Shown in pieces: positions 1 to 8,618 of a stretch of DNA of 64,000 bases. The stretch is from contig NZ_CP095053.1 of NCBI RefSeq assembly GCF_022921095.1, positions 3,080,501 to 3,144,500 of the forward strand, read 5' to 3'. The notes below the pieces were generated by a model. That model was not told where the DNA came from. It saw only the letters and a list, made by a program, of their open reading frames with translations, and ran no database searches. A program made the translations under genes and the position numbers. Origin of the DNA: Hymenobacter aerilatus. Lineage in GTDB: Bacteria; Bacteroidota; Bacteroidia; Cytophagales; Hymenobacteraceae. The stretch's first letter is position 1; every line of letters starts with the position of its first letter.

Positions 1-986
1 CCAGTGAAATAATACAGCCAGCCAAGCGAAGGACCTGCAGCTTGCAGCGCTACCAGCACCGGATCAGGCACATTCAGGTTTTTGTACGAGGTAAGACCAG
101 TAAGTACCAACGACATCAATACGTAGAGCAGCGTGCAGATACCCAACGATAGTAGCATGCCAACGGGCATGTCGCGCTGCGGATTTTTAGCTTCCTGCGC
201 TGCCGTACTCACCGCATCGAACCCAATGTAGGAGAAAAATACGACGGCCGCGCCGCGCACAATGCCTTCCCAACCGTAGCGCGAGCCGCCGCCAGGCAAA
301 CTCTCTACGGGCGGAATGAATGGGCTCCAGTTGGCCGCATTCACATATTTGAAACCGAAGGCAATAACCAGCAGTACGATGGCCACCTTCACAAACACAA
401 TGATATTGTTGAAGCGGGCCGACTCCTGAATACCAACGACCAGCAGCACCGTCATGGCCCCAATCAGGAGCACAGCCGGTAGGTTAATAATGGCACCAGT
501 AGTGGTAAAATGTGCGCCGTCGTAGGCAATAGGAGCCTGCGAAATAGCGGCAGGCACGTGCACCCCGGCTTTTTCCAGGATACTCACCAGGTTACCGCTC
601 CAGCCCACAGCCACCGTGGCCGCGCCAAAGAGGTATTCCAGGATCAGGTCCCAGCCGATAATCCAGGCAATGAACTCGCCCAGGGTAGCGTAGCCGTAGG
701 TGTAAGCCGAGCCGGCAATCGGAATCATGGAGGCAAACTCGGCATAGCATAAGCCCGCAAACAAGCAGCCCAGACCCGCAATAATAAACGAGATGACAAT
801 AGCCGGACCGGCGGCGTTGGCGGCCGCCGTACCCGTGAGCACGAAAATGCCGGCACCAATGATAGCGCCAATGCCCAGCATGGTGAGGTTGGTAGCCGTC
901 AGGGTCCGCTTAAGGCCGCCGCCCTCGCCCTCGTCGGCTTCGTGCATCAGCTTATCGAGGGACTTTTTGGCGAAAATATCTGCCAT
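1..986 (-). CDS. APC-family amino acid permease (partial, cut by left edge)
   Basis: The minus strand is open from an ATG at 986 to the window edge, giving about 328 residues without a stop. The C-terminus lies outside the window. The protein starts MADIFAKKSLDKLM, then has a short charged tail and a first membrane helix with the motif GIGAIIGAGIFVLTG. This helix-1 glycine-rich motif is typical of APC-superfamily amino acid transporters, here of the cationic amino acid transporter type. More hydrophobic helices follow, including one with GYATLGEFIAWIIGWDLILE and one with FFSYIGFDAVSTAAQEA, also typical of the family. It would import an amino acid across the inner membrane by proton or sodium coupling. 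The substrate cannot be read from the sequence. It is divergent from the small secreted gene at 1203. Confidence 0.9.
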   Translation of the reverse strand, partial: MADIFAKKSLDKLMHEADEGEGGGLKRTLTATNLTMLGIGAIIGAGIFVLTGTAAANAAGPAIVISFIIAGLGCLFAGLCYAEFASMIPIAGSAYTYGYATLGEFIAWIIGWDLILEYLFGAATVAVGWSGNLVSILEKAGVHVPAAISQAPIAYDGAHFTTTGAIINLPAVLLIGAMTVLLVVGIQESARFNNIIVFVKVAIVLLVIAFGFKYVNAANWSPFIPPVESLPGGGSRYGWEGIVRGAAVVFFSYIGFDAVSTAAQEAKNPQRDMPVGMLLSLGICTLLYVLMSLVLTGLTSYKNLNVPDPVLVALQAAGPSLGWLYYFT

Positions 987-1202
987 AGAAGAGAAGGGAG
1001 AAAAAGGAAATGAAAAGTGTAAAAGGTGCGCCTATGCAGCGCTGAAAATGGTTCAGGTGGCCCGAATATAGCTTTTATCTGCTTAATGTGAGTGCAGCGG
1101 CAGCGCGCTAAAACATTTCTTTGACCTCATTAAACTTTGTTTTTGGGCCGCTGTCCAACGGCCAGTAATCACCCAAAAACAACGTAACAGTTGCTTTCAA
1201 CC

Positions 1203-1667
1203 ATGAAAAAATCACTCATTTTGTTTGCTGCTTTCATCCTTTCCGTTGGTGCGGCTTCGGCTCAGACTGCCCAAAACGAAACGGGACGAATGCAGCGCCC
1301 TATGCGCGGCCAGGGTATGCGCAACATGACGCCCGAGCAGCGCGCCGACCAGCAGGCCCAACGCCTCACCAAGCAGCTCGGTCTCTCGGCCGACCAGACG
1401 GCCAAAGTGAAAGCCCTGGCCTTGGCGCAGCAGCAAGAGCGACAGGAAATGCGTGGCCAGGCCAGCGCTTCTACCGACCGCCAGGCTATGATGCAGAACA
1501 TGAAAGCCTCCCACGCCAAGTACGAAGAGCAGCTGAAAGGCGTTCTGACCAGCGACCAGTACACGAAGTACACCCAGATGCGCGACGAGCGCATGGATAA
1601 GATGCAAAGCAAATTGCAAGACCGCAAAGGCCACAAAGGCAAAATGAAAGCAAGCACAAACAGCTAA
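1203..1667 (+). CDS. Small secreted Spy/CpxP-like protein
   Basis: This 154-residue protein begins MKKSLILFAAFILS with a signal peptide ending at ASA-Q, so it is probably periplasmic. I chose the ATG at 1203 because the upstream in-frame start adds four residues before a perfect signal peptide. The mature part is rich in Gln, Met, Arg and Lys and predicted helical. It has an LTKQLGLSADQTAKVKAL segment and, further on, LTSDQYTKYTQM, both resembling the LTxxQ repeats of Spy/CpxP-type periplasmic chaperones and of small Bacteroidota proteins annotated as DUF4890. The C-terminus is strongly basic. A strong hairpin terminator follows at 1691. The family call rests on the repeat pattern only; the cellular role is unknown. 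Confidence 0.75.
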   Translation: MKKSLILFAAFILSVGAASAQTAQNETGRMQRPMRGQGMRNMTPEQRADQQAQRLTKQLGLSADQTAKVKALALAQQQERQEMRGQASASTDRQAMMQNMKASHAKYEEQLKGVLTSDQYTKYTQMRDERMDKMQSKLQDRKGHKGKMKASTNS

Positions 1668-1690
1668 TTGCAACCGCTTGCCTATCCCAA

Positions 1691-1724
1691 ACGGCCCGCT
1701 TGTTTAGACAGGCGGGCCGTTTTC
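1691..1724 (+). terminator. Rho-independent terminator
   Basis: ACGGCCCGC at 1691-1699 pairs with GCGGGCCGT at 1712-1720, followed by TTTTCG. It lies 23 bases after the stop of the Spy-like gene. Confidence 0.85.
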
Positions 1725-1895
1725 GTTCACAAGAACGGATAGCACCTACTATCCTACCCTACCACCCTGCTCTAGGGTAGGAAACCAAAACTAACTACAC
1801 AGGCCTTAATTTTTATACGCTTGACGCCCAGCATATTGTAACGACATTTTTCACCCTTCTCTTTTTCCAACCTCCCGGCGCACGTTGCGTTTGCT

Positions 1896-1903
1896 TATAT
1901 TTG
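1896..1903 (+). promoter_or_regulatory. Candidate Bacteroidota -7 element TATATTTG
   Basis: TATATTTG matches the TAnnTTTG -7 consensus of Bacteroidota. No good TTG is found 17-23 bases upstream, so it is only a candidate. It lies about 88 bases before the ATG of the metallo-beta-lactamase/rhodanese gene. The rest of 1725-1990 shows nothing recognisable. Confidence 0.4.
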
Positions 1904-1990
1904 AGAATATGCGTTGGCGGGCCAGACCCAGCCAATGTCGCGTCTGGCCCAGCTTGCCGCGCGGCGGCGCATTCACTATATGCTTCCACC

Positions 1991-3349
1991 ATGAGTCCCC
2001 TGCCTAGTAGTCAATCTGTTCAGATTCAGCAGTTTTATGATAAAGGCCTGGCCCATGCCAGCTACGCTATCCGGTGCGGCCGCCACGTGGCGCTCATCGA
2101 CCCTAGCCGCGACCCACAGCCCTACTATGATTTCGCCGATGAGCACGACGCCACCATCGAGGTCGTCATCGAAACCCACCCTCACGCCGATTTTGTTAGC
2201 TCCCACCTGGAAATAGCCGAGGAAACTGGCGCTGCTATTTATTGCAGCAAGCTCACGAAGGCAGCCTACCCCCATCAGCATTTTGATGATGGCGACCGGC
2301 TGACCTTGGGCACCGTTGAGCTGCATGCCCTGAGCACCCCCGGCCATTCTCCTGACAGCATTTCGGTGCTGCTGATTGATGAATTGGGCCAGACCCGCGC
2401 CGTGTTCACCGGCGACACGCTGTTTGTGGGCGACGTAGGCCGGCCCGATTTGCGCGAGAATGAGGCAGTGGGCGGCCACCAGCGCGAGCAGCTGGCGGCG
2501 CAGCTCTACCGCAGCCTCCACGAAAAGCTGCTAACCCTACCGCCGGCTACCAAAGTATACCCCGCCCACGGCCCTGGCTCGCTGTGCGGCAAAACCACCA
2601 GCACGGAGCTGGATAGCACCATTGGCAAGGAGGCGCGCTCCAATTACGCCTTGCAGCCTATGGAAGAAACAGAGTTTGTGCGGGTATTATTGGAAGATCA
2701 GCCATTTGTGCCGAAATACTTTGGGCATGATGTTCTTCTGAACAAGCAGGGCGCTTCGCCCTTCGAAAACAATGTGCGGTGCGTGCCACGCCTGCAGGCT
2801 GATGAGCCCCTGGAACCTGGCGTGCTCCTAATTGATACGCGACCAGCAGCACAGTTTAAAGCGGGCCACCTGCCTTCGGCCATCAACTTGCAGGATGGCG
2901 GTAAGTTTGAGACCTGGTTGGGCTCAGTGGTTGGCCCCGACGAGCCGTTCTATCTTATTGCCGACTCGCGCATTGCGCTGGATACTGTTATCCGCAAGAC
3001 CGCTAAGATTGGCTACGAAACCAATATCAAGGGGGCCCTGCTTACCCCGCCTATCTTACCTGCTGTGAGCTTGCTGGCTAACGTGGAGGAAGTGCGGCAG
3101 CACCCCGAGAATTTCACGATAGTAGACATTCGCAACCGCTCCGAAGCCAAGCAGTCTCTGTTTCCGGGGGCGCTGCTGATCCCCCTACCCGAGCTGCGCG
3201 AGCGCGCAGGCGAGATTCCGCGCGACAAGCCCGTGCTGGTGCACTGCGCCGGCGGTTACCGCTCGGCAGCCGGAGCCAGCATTCTGGTGCCGCTACTCCC
3301 TGGCACTGCCGTATACGACTTGGGCGAAGCTGTGCAGGAGTTTCAGTAA
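1991..3349 (+). CDS. MBL-fold hydrolase with two rhodanese domains (persulfide dioxygenase-like)
   Basis: The 452-residue protein is a metallo-beta-lactamase domain (about residues 1-235) followed by two rhodanese domains (about 270-360 and 370-452). The metal-binding motif is THPHADFVSSH near residue 62, with GHSPDS, TGDTLFVGDVGRPD and YPAHGPGS further on. These are the features of ETHE1/persulfide-dioxygenase-type enzymes, which oxidise glutathione or other persulfides to sulfite. The last rhodanese has an active-site loop HCAGGYRS with the catalytic Cys. The first reads IADSRIA at the matching place and lacks a Cys, so it is probably structural. I chose the ATG at 1991 because the 30 residues added by the longer reading show no similarity to the fold. 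The sulfur acceptor in this organism is not known; bshA at 61540 suggests bacillithiol. Confidence 0.88.
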   Translation: MSPLPSSQSVQIQQFYDKGLAHASYAIRCGRHVALIDPSRDPQPYYDFADEHDATIEVVIETHPHADFVSSHLEIAEETGAAIYCSKLTKAAYPHQHFDDGDRLTLGTVELHALSTPGHSPDSISVLLIDELGQTRAVFTGDTLFVGDVGRPDLRENEAVGGHQREQLAAQLYRSLHEKLLTLPPATKVYPAHGPGSLCGKTTSTELDSTIGKEARSNYALQPMEETEFVRVLLEDQPFVPKYFGHDVLLNKQGASPFENNVRCVPRLQADEPLEPGVLLIDTRPAAQFKAGHLPSAINLQDGGKFETWLGSVVGPDEPFYLIADSRIALDTVIRKTAKIGYETNIKGALLTPPILPAVSLLANVEEVRQHPENFTIVDIRNRSEAKQSLFPGALLIPLPELRERAGEIPRDKPVLVHCAGGYRSAAGASILVPLLPGTAVYDLGEAVQEFQ

Positions 3350-3438
3350 CTACGTGGCACGCGCTTGTTGCTTCTGCTGTTACCATAGGTAGGCAACCTT
3401 ATTTTCTTTCCGTTGACGCTTGCGTGCTGCGCCGACGG

Positions 3439-4677
3439 ATGCAGCACATTTCTTCTGTGAGAGTTCTACATACTGCCGACTGGCACCTGGGTCAGCGCTT
3501 TGTGGGTGGCCACGAGCGTACGGAGGAGCACCGCCATTTTCTGGAGTGGCTGGTGCAGACCGTGCGCGCGCAGCAGATAGAAGTGCTGGTAATGGCCGGC
3601 GACGTATTCGACACCGGCTCGCCTTCTAACCAGGCGCTGGAGTTGTACTACTCCTTCCTGCTGCAAATGCGTGATACGGACTGCCGAGACGTAGTGATGG
3701 TGGGTGGCAACCACGACTCGCCAGCTACTCTGAATGCGCCGGCCCGCTTACTGCGCCACTTACGCGTGCACGTGGTGGGCTGCGTGCCCGACTGCTTCGA
3801 CGACCAGGTGTTGGTGCTCGACGATGCCCAGGGCCGCCCCGGCCTGGTGGTGTGCGCCGTGCCCTTCCTCCGCGACCGAGACGTGCGCCTCTCCGTACCT
3901 GGCGAAAGCGCCGAGGAGCGCGAGGCCCGTATCAAGCAGGGCATTGCCGACCACTACGCCCGCCTGGCCGAGTTGGAAACGGTGTGGCAGCTGAAAGCCG
4001 CCGGTCTACCTGTGCTGGCTACGGGCCACCTCTATGCCGCCGGTGGCGCTCCTTCCGATTCCGAGCGCACCATTCATGTGGGCAACCTGGGGCAGGTAAC
4101 AGCCGAGCATTTTCCACCGGTCTTCGACTATGTAGCCTTGGGGCACCTGCACCGTCCGCAACGCGTGGGGGGGCACGAGCACATCCGATATTCAGGTGCC
4201 CCCATTGCGCTGTCGTTTTCCGAAATCGACTACCCTAAGGAAGTAGTAGTGCTGGATTTCACACCGACCGGTCTCACCATCGCCTCTCTACCCGTGCCGG
4301 GCGTGCGCCGGTTGGTACGCTTCCACGGGTCGTTGGATGAAGTGCTTACGCAGCTCAGCGCTTACGACAACGCCGATTATCCCCTACCTGCCTGGGCCGA
4401 TGTGGAAATTCGCTCAGAGCTAAGCCAGCTGGAAGTGGCTGAGCAGTTGCTACATGCACTGGAAGCCCTGGACCGGCGACAACTGCAGGTGCTAAACCGA
4501 CGCCATTTCCGCGTGGCGGCTCAGCGTCTGCTGGGGCAGGAGGAAGAGCCCCTCACCCGCAGCCTCCACGATTTCACGGAGCGGGAGGTATTTGTACAGC
4601 GCCTGGAAACGGAGCCGCTAGAAGACCGGCCAGAGCTGCTCCGCACGTTCGACGAGTTGCTAGAACGTATGTTATAA
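3439..4677 (+). CDS. sbcD: Exonuclease subunit SbcD (Mre11-type)
   Basis: SbcD is the nuclease of the SbcCD complex, which cuts hairpins and protein-blocked DNA ends. The 412-residue protein has the metallophosphoesterase motifs in order: HTADWHLGQRF near the N-terminus, GDVFDTGSPS, GGNHDSP, ATGHLYAAGG and ALGHLHRPQ, which supply the two-metal ligands. The length fits the family. I chose the ATG at 3439 since HTADWHLG normally starts within 10-12 residues of the N-terminus; a GTG at 3424 is possible. Its partner sbcC is not adjacent but starts at 13571, about 8.9 kb downstream on the same strand. A hairpin terminator follows at once. Confidence 0.95.
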   Translation: MQHISSVRVLHTADWHLGQRFVGGHERTEEHRHFLEWLVQTVRAQQIEVLVMAGDVFDTGSPSNQALELYYSFLLQMRDTDCRDVVMVGGNHDSPATLNAPARLLRHLRVHVVGCVPDCFDDQVLVLDDAQGRPGLVVCAVPFLRDRDVRLSVPGESAEEREARIKQGIADHYARLAELETVWQLKAAGLPVLATGHLYAAGGAPSDSERTIHVGNLGQVTAEHFPPVFDYVALGHLHRPQRVGGHEHIRYSGAPIALSFSEIDYPKEVVVLDFTPTGLTIASLPVPGVRRLVRFHGSLDEVLTQLSAYDNADYPLPAWADVEIRSELSQLEVAEQLLHALEALDRRQLQVLNRRHFRVAAQRLLGQEEEPLTRSLHDFTEREVFVQRLETEPLEDRPELLRTFDELLERML

Positions 4678-4687
4678 GTATACAATA

Positions 4688-4723
4688 CTGACTTTCTACA
4701 CGGTCTGAAAAGTCAGCTTTTGC
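4688..4723 (+). terminator. Terminator after sbcD
   Basis: CTGACTTT at 4688-4695 pairs with AAAGTCAG at 4709-4716, followed by CTTTTGC. It is a modest stem ten bases after the sbcD stop. Confidence 0.55.
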
Positions 4724-5445
4724 GTTATTTCTTCTCATAGCTTCGACAAATGCGGGAGCATGAGCATTTGACGAAGTACAGCTACGCAGCCGTTAACATA
4801 CTATAGATAACCGCCTTGCAACGATAATACACCTGTCTCTACAATCTACCTTTAGAGTAGGTTGAACGTTAGTCACAATGCTTGTAAATAGAGGCGAACA
4901 ATGAACGACTGCGAGGCACAGACGACAGGTAATCAATTTGTTAGTTAATCAGTGCTATTCGCCAGCATCGTAAAGTCTTCGCGTCGAGTTACAGCGGTAT
5001 AAACGTACTGGCATAAGCTGCCGAAGGCCATTTTTAAGACAAGCGAGCAGAGCACCGAACCGATGAGGTATGCTGCATTGCACCAAGATTGTGTCCTTTT
5101 GGTGCGCAGGTGCTGTGCTATCTCAGCGCGCACAACTACATATCATGGTAAGCATACTATCAATGTGCATAACCAAACTTCATTTCTCAGTTAGCAATAC
5201 AACAAAATGCAATTCAGTAAAGGTACCTGATCTATTAAGTCGGATAGCTTGTTTTGAATTGTGATATTTCTATCACACACTCCATTTATCTGTTATCTTC
5301 AATCATGGGGGCTACACAATCTATTAAAAAGCCATTAAAACAGCTATTAAAGTATAAAAATACTTTGTTATGTCATTTAACAATGTTTACTTGTCTCTCT
5401 AAGGTCATCAGAAAAAAATCTAGTTCTTACCTTTTTTTCTTTTAA
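4724..5445. other. AT-rich intergenic region upstream of the SusC operon
   Basis: No convincing gene is seen in these 722 bases. Short ORFs here (4945-5133 minus, 5254-5445 plus) have random composition and no family signature. Two structures stand out: an imperfect hairpin at 4741-4776 (CTTCGACAAATGC against GCATTTGACGAAG, one mismatch) and an 18-base palindrome at 5260-5277. The last 150 bases are very AT-rich and run directly into the susC ATG, so the susC promoter should lie here. I could not fix a clean -7/-33 pair. Confidence 0.6.
5260..5277. promoter_or_regulatory. Palindrome TGTGATATTTCTATCACA, possible operator
   Basis: Seven-base arms TGTGATA and TATCACA are perfect around TTTC. 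The outer halves TGTGA and TCACA resemble a CRP/FNR-type half-site pair, but the spacer is 8 rather than 6. It lies 169 bases upstream of susC. A regulatory role is inferred from position and symmetry. Confidence 0.4.
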
Positions 5446-8400
5446 ATGAAAAAAACTTTACTCATGAGTATCTTATTGATACTCTCATCCCTTCAGTTTG
5501 TCGCTGCACAGAGCCGAACCATCTCTGGACAAGTAGTTGACAGGCAGTCTAATGAAGGACTACCAGGGGTTACGGTGGTTGTTAAAGGCACTACCAATGG
5601 AATTTCCACTAACTCCAATGGCACTTATTCTCTAACGGTACCTGGTGATGGTGGCACGCTTGTGTTCAGCTCTATAGGCTACATTACAGTAGAAAAAGCC
5701 ATAGGAGCCGAGAATACCGTTAATGTTAGCTTATCTGCTGATACCAAGCAACTAAATGAGGTTGTAGTAACAGCACTAGGTGTAGAGCAGCAACGCAAAA
5801 GCCTCGGTTACTCTGTTTCGGAGGTAAAAAACGAGGAGCTAACGCAAGCTCGGCAGACCAACGTTGTTAACTCTCTTACAGGTAAAGTAGCCGGTGTGCG
5901 GGTGCAGGGTTCGAATGGCATGGTAGGCTCATCAGCAGGTATATTCATTCGTGGCCAGACGACTTTCACAGGCAGCAACCAGCCCCTTTTCGTAGTTGAC
6001 GGCATTCCGATTGATAACGGAGGAGGCGCTAATGCATTGCAAGGCGGAGTATCAAACTCCAACCGCGCCATTGATATCAATCAGGATGATATCGAATCAG
6101 TATCTATTCTAAAGGGCCCTGCTGCAGCTGTACTATATGGTTCACGCGCAGCAGCAGGTGCTGTAGTTATTACTACTAAAAAAGGTGCTGCTCTTGGTTC
6201 TAAAAAACAGACAGTTAATGTCCTGTCGAATTACAATATTGTAAAAGTAGGTCGCCTACCCGACTATCAGAATATCTACGGTCAGGGGGCCGGTGGCGCG
6301 TTCAGCACGACCAGCAACCTCTCCTGGGGCCCAGTTGTCACGGGACAAAACGTTACGAACTTCCGCGGCGAACAGGAAGCGTTATCAATTAATCCTGATA
6401 ACGTGAAAGACTTATTTAAGACAGGTTCCAACTTCCAGAATAACGTATCACTCTCGGGGGCTACGGATAAGTCGCGCTATTATGTTTCGTATGGCAACCT
6501 ACATGAAGTAGGTATTCTGGATAACAACGACTTGAAGCGCAACACCCTTACGTTTAATGGTAGCTCTAACCTGACAAACAAGCTACGCACTGGTATCAAT
6601 ATTACCTTCACAAACAGCGCATCTAAACGCACGCAGCAAGGCAACCAGTTGGCAAACCCGTTCTTCCGTACGTGGTTCCTACCCCGCTCGTACGATGTTA
6701 ACCGGTATCCATTTGAGTTGCCCAATGGTGGTCAGCAGCTACCCGCTGAAATAACCGCTACCAATGGCTTATTACCTGCCAACAATACGTGGTATAGCAC
6801 GGATGATAATCCACTTTGGACAATTAAGAACAACCGCTACAATGATGAGTTAAACCGCATCATTGGTAGTGTGAGCGTAGGATACGATTTCACAGATTGG
6901 CTCTCGCTTGACTACCGCATTGGTACCGACACCTATTCGCAAACCTTTAAGCGCATCAACGCTCGTGACAGCCGCGGAGGTTCAGCTGCCAACCAACTCG
7001 GTGCTATCGAAGACGAAACCTACGTTCGGCGTGAGTTGAGTTCGTATTTGACCATGACTGCCACACGGAAAATAGGAGAGAATTTTGGTGTGAGAGCCTT
7101 CATCGGTAACGAGATTAACCAGCGCCGCGATACTGATAATGGTGTTATAGGTACGAACATTCAGATTCGCAACTATGATAATATTACCAATACGCTGGTA
7201 TACAATCCATATGGCAACCGTACAGAACGTCGTTTGGTTGGCTTATTTGGAGAGGTAGGGTTTGACTTCCGTAAGGCTGTTTTCCTTAACCTACGTGGTC
7301 GTAACGACTGGTCATCTACATTTGGTCGCGACAATCGCTCTTATTTCTATCCTAGCGCCTCTACTAGCATTGTTCTAACAGAGATTATTCCTGGCCTAAA
7401 AGACAACCGTTATTTGTCGGCAGCCTCTATCCGCGGTGCTGCTGCTCAGGTTGGCCGTGAGGCTGGCACATATCTCACCGATACATATTATGCTACGACT
7501 GGTCCTAGCGACGGCTCCGGTCCCGTTGTCAACTTCCCGTTCCGCGGACAGTTAGGGCAATCACTAAACAATACAGGTGGCAATCCTAATCTAGGTCCAG
7601 AATTTACAACAACATACGAAGCTGGTTTGGATCTGAGCTTCTTTAATGGACGCATTGGTTTTGAGGGTTCTGTATTTAAACAACGTAGCACCGATATCAT
7701 TTTTGGGGTGCCTGTAGCAGGGGCGTCTGGCTTTACAAACATCAACCAGAACATCGGTAAATCGGAATCACGAGGTATTGAGCTAGCACTGAATTCCGTA
7801 CCTGTGAAGGTAGGTAGCTTCACATACAGCAACTCTATCAACTGGACGCACATCAAGAATACGGTAATTTCGCTTGCACCTGGTGTTGAGCAAATTACCC
7901 TTGGCGGTTTCGTAACTCCTAGCACCCGCTTAATTGCCGGCCAGCCTTATGGCGTTATTTTCGGTAGCGTTTTTCAGAAAGCTCCTACCGGCGAAGTTCT
8001 TATCAATGCCAATGGCCGCACGAGTGTACAAGCAAACAATCAAGTCGTAGGCAATCCTAATCCACAATGGACGGGGGGTATGACTAACACGTTTGCCTGG
8101 AAGGGTCTAACTTTAAACACTCTCTTAGATTTCCGCTACGGTGGCGACATCTATGGGCGTAACATTACAGACTTGCGACGCTCGGGTGCTGTCGCTGAAA
8201 CGAAGGACCGGAATCGTACCTATGTACATAACGGGGTAGTAGCCAACGGTGATGGCACGTACTCGCCCAATACTACTCAGATTACTGCCGAGCAGTATTT
8301 TACTGACCTGTATGGTTCCGGTGTAGCAGAGTATATCATTTTCGATGCTTCCTGGTTGCGTTTGCGTGAGGTTTCACTTACATATTCTCTACCTAAAGAA

Positions 8401-8592
8401 CTGACCAACCGCACGTTTTTAGGAGCAGTAGAACTTGGCCTCAATGCACGCAACGTGTTTTTGTATGCACCCAACGTACCGCACATCGACCCAGAGGTTA
8501 ACGCACAAGGCGTGAGCAACTCACAAGGTTTGGAATTCAATGCCCTACCCCAAGCTCGTACGTATGGCGCGTCTATCCGCCTGACTTTCTAA
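5446..8592 (+). CDS. SusC/RagA-family TonB-dependent outer membrane transporter
   Basis: This 1048-residue outer membrane protein imports large nutrients with energy from TonB-ExbBD and works with the SusD-like lipoprotein that follows. It has a signal peptide ending around FVAAQ, then a carboxypeptidase-like regulatory domain (residues about 25-105, with SGQVVDRQSNEGLPGV and SSIGY), then a TonB plug with GLFVVDG-type sequence (QPLFVVDGIPIDN, SILKGPAAAVLYGSRAAAGA) and a long beta-barrel ending in TYGASIRLTF, with the usual C-terminal aromatic. The length is normal for SusC. The ATG directly follows an AT-rich leader. Its codon use and GC are lower than those of sbcD and sbcC on either side. 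The substrate cannot be predicted: no glycoside hydrolase, peptidase or regulator is attached. Confidence 0.95.
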   Translation: MKKTLLMSILLILSSLQFVAAQSRTISGQVVDRQSNEGLPGVTVVVKGTTNGISTNSNGTYSLTVPGDGGTLVFSSIGYITVEKAIGAENTVNVSLSADTKQLNEVVVTALGVEQQRKSLGYSVSEVKNEELTQARQTNVVNSLTGKVAGVRVQGSNGMVGSSAGIFIRGQTTFTGSNQPLFVVDGIPIDNGGGANALQGGVSNSNRAIDINQDDIESVSILKGPAAAVLYGSRAAAGAVVITTKKGAALGSKKQTVNVLSNYNIVKVGRLPDYQNIYGQGAGGAFSTTSNLSWGPVVTGQNVTNFRGEQEALSINPDNVKDLFKTGSNFQNNVSLSGATDKSRYYVSYGNLHEVGILDNNDLKRNTLTFNGSSNLTNKLRTGINITFTNSASKRTQQGNQLANPFFRTWFLPRSYDVNRYPFELPNGGQQLPAEITATNGLLPANNTWYSTDDNPLWTIKNNRYNDELNRIIGSVSVGYDFTDWLSLDYRIGTDTYSQTFKRINARDSRGGSAANQLGAIEDETYVRRELSSYLTMTATRKIGENFGVRAFIGNEINQRRDTDNGVIGTNIQIRNYDNITNTLVYNPYGNRTERRLVGLFGEVGFDFRKAVFLNLRGRNDWSSTFGRDNRSYFYPSASTSIVLTEIIPGLKDNRYLSAASIRGAAAQVGREAGTYLTDTYYATTGPSDGSGPVVNFPFRGQLGQSLNNTGGNPNLGPEFTTTYEAGLDLSFFNGRIGFEGSVFKQRSTDIIFGVPVAGASGFTNINQNIGKSESRGIELALNSVPVKVGSFTYSNSINWTHIKNTVISLAPGVEQITLGGFVTPSTRLIAGQPYGVIFGSVFQKAPTGEVLINANGRTSVQANNQVVGNPNPQWTGGMTNTFAWKGLTLNTLLDFRYGGDIYGRNITDLRRSGAVAETKDRNRTYVHNGVVANGDGTYSPNTTQITAEQYFTDLYGSGVAEYIIFDASWLRLREVSLTYSLPKELTNRTFLGAVELGLNARNVFLYAPNVPHIDPEVNAQGVSNSQGLEFNALPQARTYGASIRLTF

Positions 8593-8618
8593 CTCACAGC
8601 ATTTCGTGCTCTACTTAT

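Noticed and set aside
1212..1673. Antisense ORF of 153 residues over the Spy-like gene
   Set aside because: It mirrors the Gln/Arg-rich codons of the real gene, which has a clear signal peptide and terminator.
4945..5445. Short ORFs of 60-64 residues in the AT-rich region before susC
   Set aside because: No start context, no family signature, and one runs straight into the susC start; judged chance ORFs.
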